A DNA stretch of 64,000 bases from Parafrankia discariae (lineage in GTDB: Bacteria; Actinomycetota; Actinomycetes; Frankiales; Frankiaceae): assembly GCF_000373365.1 (NCBI RefSeq), contig NZ_KB891241.1:248001-312000 (forward strand), written 5' to 3'. Under the pieces are notes generated by a model. That model searched no databases and was not told the DNA's origin. It worked only from the letters and a program-made list of their open reading frames with translations. Below, piece by piece: positions 37,924 through 45,064 of the stretch; the stretch's first letter is position 1; every line of letters starts with the position of its first letter. Position numbers and translations under genes: made by a program.

Positions 37924-38547
37924 TCACGTGCCGTGGACGCCCCCGGACATCGCCGCCGACCGCAGCCGTCGGCCGACCGTCTGGTCCACGATCTTCCGCT
38001 GGACGGTGGCCCGGGGGTCGCGGCTGGCGACGCCTTTGATCCCCAGGTTGGCGGCCAGCTCCCGCAACCGCGTCACCGGGAGCGGGCCGAGGTCGTCCAG
38101 GAGCTGTTCCGCGGCCGCGCGGCTGGGCGCGCCCAGCAGGGATCGGCGCAGCTCCTCCAGGTCGGCTCCGCCGGGTACCTCGACGACCTGGGCCCGGCCC
38201 GCGGCGCTCGCCGCTCGGCCCGCGGTGTCCGTCGCCGGGCCCGCGGGACGTGCGGTGGCGGTGGTCACCACCGTGAGTCGGGCGCGGCCCGCCACCAGGT
38301 CGGCGACCTGGCGGCCGTCGAGGCCGGCCAGCAGCCGGGCCACCTGGCCCAGCAGCAGCGCGCCGAGGTCCGCGGGTGACGCGCCGGCGTCGGCACCCGC
38401 CGAGCCGGCACCCGCCGAGCCGGCACCCGTCGAGTCGACATCCACGGGGCCGGCACACACGGGACCGGCACACACGGGGCCGGCGGCGGTGTCGCCGGCG
38501 TTCACGTCGCCGGAATCTGTGCCCGGCGTGTCCGGGTCAGTACCCAC
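37924..38547 (-). CDS. Putative partner protein of ParA, unknown family
   Basis: A 207-residue protein whose GTG start (38547) overlaps the end of the parA-like gene by 11 bases, so the pair should be translated together. The first 60 residues are low-complexity Gly/Ala/Pro/Thr with short repeats (CAGPV; AGSAGA). The rest has two helical parts: DLGALLLGQVARLLAGLDGR and EELRRSLLGAPSRAAAEQLLDDLG, then LPVTRLRELAANLGIKGVA. The last resembles a SAP/Rho-N-like helix-extended-helix used for nucleic-acid binding. Position next to a ParA ATPase makes a centromere-binding or adaptor role possible. No family was recognised. Confidence 0.5.
   Translation of the reverse strand: MGTDPDTPGTDSGDVNAGDTAAGPVCAGPVCAGPVDVDSTGAGSAGAGSAGADAGASPADLGALLLGQVARLLAGLDGRQVADLVAGRARLTVVTTATARPAGPATDTAGRAASAAGRAQVVEVPGGADLEELRRSLLGAPSRAAAEQLLDDLGPLPVTRLRELAANLGIKGVASRDPRATVQRKIVDQTVGRRLRSAAMSGGVHGT
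38391..38479 (+). repeat. Imperfect 15-bp tandem repeats inside the ParA partner gene
   Basis: Three 15-bp units (CGGCACCCGCCGAGC type, 38391-38435) and two further units (38450-38479) encode the Gly/Ala/Pro segments of the partner protein. They suggest slippage in a disordered region. Confidence 0.7.
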
Positions 38548-39478
38548 GGTTGGCAGCCCCGATCCGTCGGAGGAACTCGTCGACCAGTGTGCGCAGCTCG
38601 AGAGCGAGTCCACGGGGGATGCGCTCGGAGAGCACGACGGGGAGCTGGGTCCCGGCCGCGCCGGCGAAGTAGCTGTTGCTCTCCCGGAGCATCGCCTCGA
38701 ACACCGGCGCGTCGAGGCCTCTGGCCAGCTCGATGTGCGGCTGCATCGCGGCGATCGGCTGGCCGCCGTAGTACTGCACCATGGTGAACACGATGCCCAG
38801 GATCTCCGGGTCGAGCCGCTTGACCCCGGGGTAGCGGTCCGACTGCATGTCCGCGACCCGGTTGTACTCCCACGCGAAGCGGCGCAGCCGGGTGATCAGG
38901 TGCTCGATGCCCAGCGTCGACAGCTCGTCCGGCCGGGCCGGGACGAGCAGGAAGTCGCAGGCGGCGACCGCCATGCGGGTGATCACACCGAAGTTCGGCG
39001 GGCAGTCGATGAGCACCAGGTCGTAGTCGGCGGGGTGGAACGTCGCCAGCCCGGCCGCCAGCCGCTGGTAGACGTCGAAGTAGTACCGGGTCGAGCGGCG
39101 GACCTGCGCCCCGCCGAGCCGCGCCGCCAGGTTCATCTCGACGTCACCGAGCGAGAGGTGCGACGCGACCAGCCCGAGCCCGCCGCCGTTGTGGGTGATG
39201 GCCGCGTTGACGACCGGCGGGGTCGTGACGAACGGCGAGAGGTGCGGAACGTAGGACTCGCCGCGCCAGGCCTCGAACCACTCCTTGATGGTCCGGTCGT
39301 CGGCGAGATTCGCCCGCCACTCCTCCGGGCGGTAGAACGAGAACGTGAGGCTCGCCTGCGGGTCGAGGTCGATCATCAGGACGCGCTTTCCCCAGCGGGC
39401 GATGTCCGCGCCGATGTTCGCGGTGAGCGTCGTCTTTCCCACCCCGCCCTTGTAATTGACGACTGCCACGACTTTCAC
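38537..39478 (-). CDS. ParA/MinD-like ATPase, orphan
   Basis: A 313-residue ParA-family ATPase beginning MKVVAVVNYKGGVGKTTLTAN, with the deviant Walker A motif KGGVGKTT. Walker A' lies in VLMIDLDPQASLTFSF, and Walker B in DLVLIDCPPNFGVITRMA. A family-specific insertion (RPEEWRANLADDRTIKEWF...) follows A'. The GTG at 39478 has GAGGA upstream. No parB or parS-like repeat is adjacent, and no replication genes are near, so it is unlikely to be the main chromosome-partition locus. Its partner may be the overlapping downstream gene. Relatives move plasmids, carboxysomes or other cargo. Confidence 0.8.
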   Translation of the reverse strand: MKVVAVVNYKGGVGKTTLTANIGADIARWGKRVLMIDLDPQASLTFSFYRPEEWRANLADDRTIKEWFEAWRGESYVPHLSPFVTTPPVVNAAITHNGGGLGLVASHLSLGDVEMNLAARLGGAQVRRSTRYYFDVYQRLAAGLATFHPADYDLVLIDCPPNFGVITRMAVAACDFLLVPARPDELSTLGIEHLITRLRRFAWEYNRVADMQSDRYPGVKRLDPEILGIVFTMVQYYGGQPIAAMQPHIELARGLDAPVFEAMLRESNSYFAGAAGTQLPVVLSERIPRGLALELRTLVDEFLRRIGAANRGY

Positions 39479-39686
39479 GGCATCCTCGCTCCCGTATCCC
39501 GCCGGTGCTGGTAAGAGGAAACCACACGCCGGCGTGAGATTCGTGCGGCGGGGCGCACGCGGAGATTCGCGCGGAGCGGGTTTGTGCGGAGAGTGTTTGC
39601 GTGGCGGGGCCGGGACCGGGCGGATTCGCCACGCCGGGTGCGCCGTTCCGCCTGACGGAAAGCGTGGCGGACCGGCCTGCCGGCCG

Positions 39687-41489
39687 TCAGGGCGGCGCGT
39701 AGCCGATGAGCCCCTCCGCTGTCTGGCCCTCGCAGTCGGCCCGGGGGGAATCGAAATGATCCGCACCGATACGGCACCGGTACACCGCCAGGGTGGCCGG
39801 CTCCGCCGGCTTCGCCGCGTAGATCCAGCCCAGCACGCCCACGGGTGTGCGGCTCTCGCACGAGGACGCCAGGGAGGTGAACGACTCCGACCCGTCGAGG
39901 CACGTGTAGACGGGGACCGTCCCCGGGACGTCCCCGCTGGTGAACAGGTTGCCCAGCACCTGCTCCAGGTGGAAGCCGGCGGCCGGCGTCGCGCTCGTGA
40001 GCGTGGCGTGGTCCTGGCCGTTGTAGTAGCGGTAGAGCGGCGTGGCCGGTGGCAGCCGCGGGGCCTGGGACGGTGCGGGCGCGGGTGCCGGGGCGGTCGG
40101 TGCCGGCGCGCCCGGTGTGCCCGCCGAGGGGCTCGGCCCACCCGGGCCCGGTGTGCCGTCCGGCGCCGCGCCGGGGGAGTCGGGGGCGGTCGAAGCCGGC
40201 CCCGGCCCCGCGGGACCGGTGGCCGGGAGGCCGGGCCGGCTCGCGCGTGCCCCCTTGCCCGCCGGCGCCGGGGGTGCCATGTCCTTGAGCGCCCCGACCT
40301 GCATCCGTGCGTCCTGGCCGGTCCCGTCACCGCTGGCGGCCGACCGGTCCCGTCCCACGCCGGTCACGGCGAGCGTGACCGCGAGCACGGCGAGGACCAG
40401 GCCGGCGGCGGCGAGACCGGTCAGCAGGCCGGAGCGGCGGGCACCCGCGGCGCCGCCACCTGCCCGGCCGGCTGTCGCCGGCGAGCCGGTCGTCGATACC
40501 GAGCCGGCCGCTGGTGGCGAGCTGACCGCCGGTGGCGGTGGCGCGCCGATCACCGGCGACGGTGCCGCCAGGGTCCGGACGCCCGACACGTCGGGCGGGG
40601 GGCCGGCGCCCGGCGGCGTCGGTGGCACCCAGCCGGTTCCGATCAGGCCGCGGGCCGCGGCGTCGGCCTCGTCGAGGCTGGTCACGGCGACCCCGGCCAG
40701 GCTGGACACCACCTGCGTCGCCGTCGGACGCAGACCGGGGTCCTTGGCGAGGGCGCCGGCGAGCAGCGGGAGCAGGTGGTCGGGCACTCCGGTCAGATCG
40801 GGGTCGTCGGCGAGCATGCGCAGCGCGGACACCGCCGGCGCGTCGGCCGGGAACGGGTGCCGCCCCCGTGCCGCGAAGACCACACACAGGGCCCAGGCGA
40901 AGATGTCTCCGGGTGGTCCGACCCGCTCGCCGCGGAGCTGCTCGGGGGCCATCCAGGCGACCGTCCCGAGCACGCCGCCGGCGGTGGTGTGGCTGGTGGC
41001 GTCGAGCGCCCGGGCGATGCCGAAGTCGATGATCTTCGGACCGTCCCAGGCCAGCAGCACGTTGGACGGCTTGAGATCGCGATGCACCAGGCCGGCGGCG
41101 TGCACGGCCACCAGCGCGTTCGCCAGGCCGGCGGCGAGGCCGGCGAGCATCGGCCCGTCGAGTCGCCCGCGCCGGCCCACCGCCGTCTGCAGGCTCACCC
41201 CGTCGACGTACTCGGTCGCCATCCAGGGCGTCGGCGCGTCGACGTCGGCGTCGAGAACGGCGGCGACGAACGAGCCGCGCACCCGCCGGGCGGCGGCGAC
41301 CTCCTGGCGGAACCGGCCGCGGAACTCGGCGTCGCCGAGCAGGTCGGGTCGCACGACCTTGACCGCCGCGGGCCGGCGGGCGGGGTCGAACCCCAGGTAG
41401 ACGGCGCCCATCCCACCCGTGCCCAGCCTGCCCGACAGCCGGTACGGCCCGATGGCACGCGGGTCGGAGTCGATGAGCGGCTCCAGCAT
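39687..41489 (-). CDS. Transmembrane Ser/Thr protein kinase with extracellular YRYYN-type sensor
   Basis: A 600-residue Hanks-type kinase. The N-lobe has a Gly loop GTGGMGAVYLGF and a lysine in AAVKVVRPD. The catalytic loop is HRDLKPSN, followed by DFGIAR and MAPEQL. A juxtamembrane Pro/Ala stretch, one helix (LLTGLAAAGLVLAVLAVTLA, near 375-395), a Pro/Ala/Gly linker and a C-terminal domain of about 117 residues follow. That domain has PLYRYYNGQDHATLTS and a second half with YTCLDGSESFTSLASSC, resembling DUF5648-like repeats of secreted proteins. It lacks PASTA repeats, so its signal is not the usual muropeptide. The ATG at 41489 has AAAGGA upstream. Divergent from the SCP2 gene. Confidence 0.85.
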   Translation of the reverse strand: MLEPLIDSDPRAIGPYRLSGRLGTGGMGAVYLGFDPARRPAAVKVVRPDLLGDAEFRGRFRQEVAAARRVRGSFVAAVLDADVDAPTPWMATEYVDGVSLQTAVGRRGRLDGPMLAGLAAGLANALVAVHAAGLVHRDLKPSNVLLAWDGPKIIDFGIARALDATSHTTAGGVLGTVAWMAPEQLRGERVGPPGDIFAWALCVVFAARGRHPFPADAPAVSALRMLADDPDLTGVPDHLLPLLAGALAKDPGLRPTATQVVSSLAGVAVTSLDEADAAARGLIGTGWVPPTPPGAGPPPDVSGVRTLAAPSPVIGAPPPPAVSSPPAAGSVSTTGSPATAGRAGGGAAGARRSGLLTGLAAAGLVLAVLAVTLAVTGVGRDRSAASGDGTGQDARMQVGALKDMAPPAPAGKGARASRPGLPATGPAGPGPASTAPDSPGAAPDGTPGPGGPSPSAGTPGAPAPTAPAPAPAPSQAPRLPPATPLYRYYNGQDHATLTSATPAAGFHLEQVLGNLFTSGDVPGTVPVYTCLDGSESFTSLASSCESRTPVGVLGWIYAAKPAEPATLAVYRCRIGADHFDSPRADCEGQTAEGLIGYAPP

Positions 41490-41724
41490 CCGGTGTCCTT
41501 TCCGCCGTGGCTCGGTGTCGACGGCGCCGGGCCGGCCGCCCGGTCGCCGATGGTATCCACCGGCCACATGCGCCCGAACATGCCCAAATGCCACACGGCC
41601 GTGTCCGCGGCCGGCTGTCACCTTCGGTAGGGGGTCGCTCCGTGGGCTCCGAGGGGGCGCGACATCATGGGGCGTACCGGCGTATGGCCGGCCATCCGTA
41701 TCGGCGCGGCACCTGGGAGCACCC

Positions 41725-42192
41725 ATGTCCGACCTGTCCGTTGATCTGAACGCCGACCCGGCCACGCTGGTCGACGCGCTGGGCTCGTTGTCGGAGTCCC
41801 AGACGGAGACGGTCCTGCGCGGCCCGTCGGGCGACGCCGTCCTCGACGAGCTGTTCGCGCGGATGCGCGACAGCTTCCAGCCGGAGAAGGCCAAGGGCGA
41901 GGACGCGCTGGTCCAGTTCGTCCTCAACGGTGGCCCGGGCGGTGCGACGCGGGTGTACGTGCTGGCCGTGCGTGGCGCGGCGTGCGAGCTGACCGTCGAC
42001 CCGCCCGGCGGCACGGCGCCGGGCGGCGGGCGGACGGTGACCATCACGACCGACCGGGTCCGCCTGGTGCGCGTCGTCACAGGGCAGGCGAACGCCGCCA
42101 AGCTCTACCTCACACGCAAGATCAAAATTGATGGTGACCTCAAGTTCGGCGGGCAGGTCGTCTCCTGGTTCGGGGTTCCCTCAGAGAACTGA
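41725..42192 (+). CDS. SCP2-like lipid-binding protein
   Basis: A 155-residue soluble protein of the SCP-2 sterol carrier fold: SFQPEKAKGEDALVQFVLNG in the first strand, a central block ACELTVDPPGG with a Gly-rich insertion, then TITTDRVRLVRVVTGQAN and AAKLYLTRKIKIDGDLKFGG. The end resembles the lipid-cavity helix of the family. It starts at the ATG at 41725, with TGGGAG five bases upstream. Divergent from the kinase gene. Which lipid or CoA ester it binds is unknown. Confidence 0.75.
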   Translation: MSDLSVDLNADPATLVDALGSLSESQTETVLRGPSGDAVLDELFARMRDSFQPEKAKGEDALVQFVLNGGPGGATRVYVLAVRGAACELTVDPPGGTAPGGGRTVTITTDRVRLVRVVTGQANAAKLYLTRKIKIDGDLKFGGQVVSWFGVPSEN

Positions 42193-42303
42193 ACATCGTC
42201 GGTCACCGAGCGCGCACCGTTGCGGGGTCGCGTTATGGTCCGGGTGGGTCTGTAAACGGGCTGTAATCGACCCGGGGGTGGGTCGGGCCGGCCTCGGGGT
42301 TCG

Positions 42304-42335
42304 TCGCGGTGGCCGGTCGGCCGGCCACCGCGACA
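42304..42335. terminator. Strong 14-bp perfect hairpin after SCP2
   Basis: Perfect arms (42304-42317 and 42322-42335, GTCGCGGTGGCCGG) around a 4-base loop, 112 bp after the SCP2 stop. Two CAGCTG palindromes follow at once (GACAGCTGTC at 42333-42342, AACAGCTGTT at 42345-42354). No U-tract. Terminator or composite regulatory element ahead of the next small gene. Confidence 0.6.
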
Positions 42336-42418
42336 GCTGTCGGAACAGCTGTTGCCCGGGGTGTTGCCAAGACTTCCTGCTCACGCAACCATCTATCACC
42401 GTGACATGTGACGAGGTA

Positions 42419-42673
42419 ATGCAGGTAACTGACCCGATCGAACGCGCGGGGCTTGCCGACGAGCTGATGTGGACGTCGCATCCGCAGCGTTCGGCCCTGC
42501 GCGCAATCCGGGCGGCCGCCATCCGACAGGCGCTTGACGGCGGGTACGCCCCGACCGATCTCGCCAGCCGGATGAAGGTGACGGTCGCCGACGTCGGCTG
42601 GATGGCGGACCACCCGGTCTCCGTGCTGCCAGCCGCGCCGCGTCTGGCCGAACGAGCGGTCCGCATCGCCTGA
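42419..42673 (+). CDS. Small HTH-like protein, unknown
   Basis: An 84-residue protein starting MQVTDPIERAGLADELMW. It is strongly helical: RSALRAIRAAAIRQALDGGYAPTDLASRMKVTVADVGWMAD looks like a helix-turn-helix whose recognition helix would be VTVADVGW. It has no obvious Shine-Dalgarno; ACGAGG lies almost against the ATG, so an upstream GTG (42401-42403) or a leaderless start is possible. Third-position GC and length are consistent with a real gene. No close family was recognised. Confidence 0.5.
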   Translation: MQVTDPIERAGLADELMWTSHPQRSALRAIRAAAIRQALDGGYAPTDLASRMKVTVADVGWMADHPVSVLPAAPRLAERAVRIA

Positions 42674-43058
42674 GCCGGCTGTCGGGACCGCGCCGAGGGA
42701 CGTAGTCCGGTCAACGGCGACCGGGCACACCTATCCCCGGCCCTGGAATCGCGCCGGCCCTTCGCCGGCCCTGGAATCGCCGAATCCAGGGATGGCTCCC
42801 GCCGGTGGATCCGCCTTTCCGCCCTTCCACCTTTTCCTTCCGCCGGGCTGTGTCGGTCGGAAGAGCTTGACCTGAAGTCAACTTCAGGTATTAGCGTCCG
42901 AACCGGCTCGTGAGCCCCCGGCCGTCCAGCCGCCGCGGGGCACCCGCGCCCCGAACGCCGCCGGCGCGTCCACCTGGGACGCGCGGAAAACTGTCGGACC
43001 TCCATGTTCCGATGCGTGCGGCCGTACGGACCTCGGCGACGGACAGGTGGTGTTCAGG
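42674..43058. other. Upstream region of the SoxR-controlled exporter
   Basis: No gene is supported here. It contains a 16-bp direct repeat (CCGGCCCTGGAATCGC at 42737 and 42765), a short inverted repeat CCTGGA/TCCAGG at 42770-42790, and the SoxR-type promoter at 42867-42897. The 5' leader from that promoter to the gene would be about 155 bases. Confidence 0.55.
42867..42897 (+). promoter_or_regulatory. SoxR-type promoter and operator
   Basis: TTGACC (42867-42872) and TAGCGT (42892-42897) are separated by 19 bases. Overlapping them is a 20-bp dyad, ACCTGAAGT-CA-ACTTCAGGT (42870-42889), with perfect 9-bp arms. It shares ACCTGA-N8-TCAGGT with the soxR promoter 19.5 kb away and resembles the classic SoxR box (CCTCAAGT...ACTTGAGG). 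Confidence 0.8.
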
Positions 43059-45011
43059 ATGAGCATGGAGTTCGCGGCCTGGAACTCGATGTACTCGGCG
43101 ATGCACGCCCAGGAGGAGCGCCGCCCGTTCTCCCGGGCGACCGTGCGCCGGATCGCGGGTTTCGCCCGGCCGCACCGCCGCACGCTCGGCCTGTTCCTGA
43201 TGACGAGCATCGCCGGAGCCGTCCTCGCGGTGGCGACGCCGGTGCTGGCCGGTCGGGTCGTCACCGCGATCGTGGCCGGCTCCCGCCCCCACGTGGTCGT
43301 CGTCCTCGCGGCGCTGATCGCGGCGATCGCGGTCGCCGAGGCCGCCCTCGGGGTGCTCAACCGCTGGCTGTCCGCCGGCATCGGCGAGGGCCTCATCCTC
43401 GACCTGCGCACCACGGTGTTCGACCACGTCCAGCGGATGCCGGTCGCGTTCTTCACCCGCACCCGCACCGGTGCCCTGGTCAGCCGGCTGAACAACGACG
43501 TGATCGGCGCGCAGCGCGCCTTCAGCGACACCCTGTCGGGAGTCGTCGGCAACCTGGTCGCGCTCCTGCTCACCCTCGCCGTCATGATCAGCCTGTCCTG
43601 GCAGATCACCCTGCTCGCGCTGCTCCTGCTCCCCGTGTTCGTCCTGCCGGCGCGGCGGATGGGCTCCCGCCTCGCCCGGCTGGAGCGCGAGGCCGCCCAT
43701 CACAACGCCGTCATGGGCTCGCGGATGACGGAGCGCTTCTCCGCCCCCGGCGCCACCCTGATCAAGCTGTTCGGCCGGCCCGCCGACGAGTCCGCCCAGT
43801 TCGCCCGCCGCGCCCGGCGGGTGCGCGACATCGGCGTGCGCACCGCGATGGTCCAGTGGGTGTTCATGACGGCGCTGACCCTCGTGTCCGCCCTCGCGCT
43901 GGCGCTCGTCTACGGGCTGGGCGGCTACCGCGCCCTGAGCGGCGAGCTGGAGCCCGGCGCCGTCGTCGCCCTGGCGCTCCTGCTCACCCGCCTCTACGCG
44001 CCGCTGACCTCGCTGGCCAGCGCCCGGGTGGAGGTGATGAGCGCCCTGGTCAGCTTCGAGCGGGTCTTCGAGATCCTCGACCTCGAGCCCCTCATCGTGG
44101 AGCGCCCCGACGCCCGCGCGCTGCCCGCCGGCCCGGTGTCGGTCGAGTTCGACCACGTGCACTTCACGTACCCCTCGGCCGAGGCCGTGTCACTGGCGTC
44201 GCTGGAGGAGGTGGCCGTGCTGGACGAGCGCGAGAGCGGCGAGGTGCTGCACGACGTCTCGCTGCGGGCCGAACCGGGGCGGCTGATCGCCCTCGTCGGC
44301 TCGTCCGGGGCCGGAAAGTCGACGATCGCGCAGCTCATCCCGCGCCTCTACGACGTGGGCGCCGGCGCGATCCGGCTGGCGGGGGTCGACATCCGCGACC
44401 TCACCGCGGACTCGCTGCGCGAGACCGTCGGCATGGTCACCCAGGATGACCATCTCTTCCACGACACCGTCCGGGCGAACCTCCTGCTGGCCCGGCCCGA
44501 GGCCACCGAGGCCGAGCTGTGGGACGTGCTCGGCCAGGCCCGGCTGACGGACCTGGTGACCCAGCTTCCCGACGGGCTGGACACCGTCGTGGGGGAGCGG
44601 GGCTACCGGCTCTCCGGCGGGGAGCGCCAGCGCCTCACGATCGCACGCCTGCTGCTGGCCCGCCCCCGGGTGGTGATCCTGGACGAGGCCACGGCACACC
44701 TGGACTCCACCTCCGAGGCGGCCGTGCAGGAGGCGCTCGGCGCGGCGCTGGCCGGCCGGACGGCACTGGTGATCGCGCACCGACTGTCCACCGTGCGAGC
44801 GGCCGACGTCATCCTCGTCCTCGAGGCCGGCCGGATCGTCGAGCGCGGCAGCCACCCCGAGCTCATCGCCGCGGGCGGTCGTTACGCCGAGCTGTACCGC
44901 ACCCAGTTCGAGCAGCGGGACCCCGCCGAGGAGGTGCCGCTCCAGCCGGAGCCGGAGCCGGCTCCTGTCTCGGCTCCGGCCGGAGCGCCCGCGCTCGCCG
45001 GCGCCGAGTAG
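43059..45011 (+). CDS. ABC exporter half-transporter (MsbA/LmrA-like)
   Basis: A 650-residue fused membrane-ATPase exporter. The membrane half has six helices (AGAVLAVATPVLAGRVVTAIV; VVLAALIAAIAVAEAALGV; LVALLLTLAVMISLSW; ITLLALLLLPVFVLPA; and others), with the coupling-loop block VFDHVQRMPVAFFTRTRTG. The ATPase half shows Walker A GSSGAGKST, the Q-loop VTQDDHLF, signature LSGGERQRL, Walker B VILDEAT and H-loop IAHRLST. An insertion (AEAVSLASLEEVAVLDERES) lies between the first strands of the ATPase. It probably exports drugs or redox-active compounds. The SoxR-type promoter upstream matches the known Streptomyces link of SoxR with ABC exporters. Start uncertain among 43047, 43059 and 43065. 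Confidence 0.9.
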   Translation: MSMEFAAWNSMYSAMHAQEERRPFSRATVRRIAGFARPHRRTLGLFLMTSIAGAVLAVATPVLAGRVVTAIVAGSRPHVVVVLAALIAAIAVAEAALGVLNRWLSAGIGEGLILDLRTTVFDHVQRMPVAFFTRTRTGALVSRLNNDVIGAQRAFSDTLSGVVGNLVALLLTLAVMISLSWQITLLALLLLPVFVLPARRMGSRLARLEREAAHHNAVMGSRMTERFSAPGATLIKLFGRPADESAQFARRARRVRDIGVRTAMVQWVFMTALTLVSALALALVYGLGGYRALSGELEPGAVVALALLLTRLYAPLTSLASARVEVMSALVSFERVFEILDLEPLIVERPDARALPAGPVSVEFDHVHFTYPSAEAVSLASLEEVAVLDERESGEVLHDVSLRAEPGRLIALVGSSGAGKSTIAQLIPRLYDVGAGAIRLAGVDIRDLTADSLRETVGMVTQDDHLFHDTVRANLLLARPEATEAELWDVLGQARLTDLVTQLPDGLDTVVGERGYRLSGGERQRLTIARLLLARPRVVILDEATAHLDSTSEAAVQEALGAALAGRTALVIAHRLSTVRAADVILVLEAGRIVERGSHPELIAAGGRYAELYRTQFEQRDPAEEVPLQPEPEPAPVSAPAGAPALAGAE

Positions 45012-45036
45012 ACCCGGCGGCGGCGAACACGGGCGG

Positions 45037-45052
45037 GGGCGCGAGTGCGCCC
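45037..45052. terminator. Hairpin between convergent exporter and PhoD genes
   Basis: GGGCGC-GAGT-GCGCCC, perfect 6-bp stem with 4-base loop, midway in the 53-bp gap between two convergent stop codons. Probably a bidirectional terminator. Confidence 0.55.
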
Positions 45053-45064
45053 GTGGCGGGGCGG

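Noticed and set aside
38537-42192. Chromosomal partition/origin region because of the ParA gene
   Set aside because: No parB, dnaA, gyr genes or DnaA-box cluster is present, so it is not treated as an origin.
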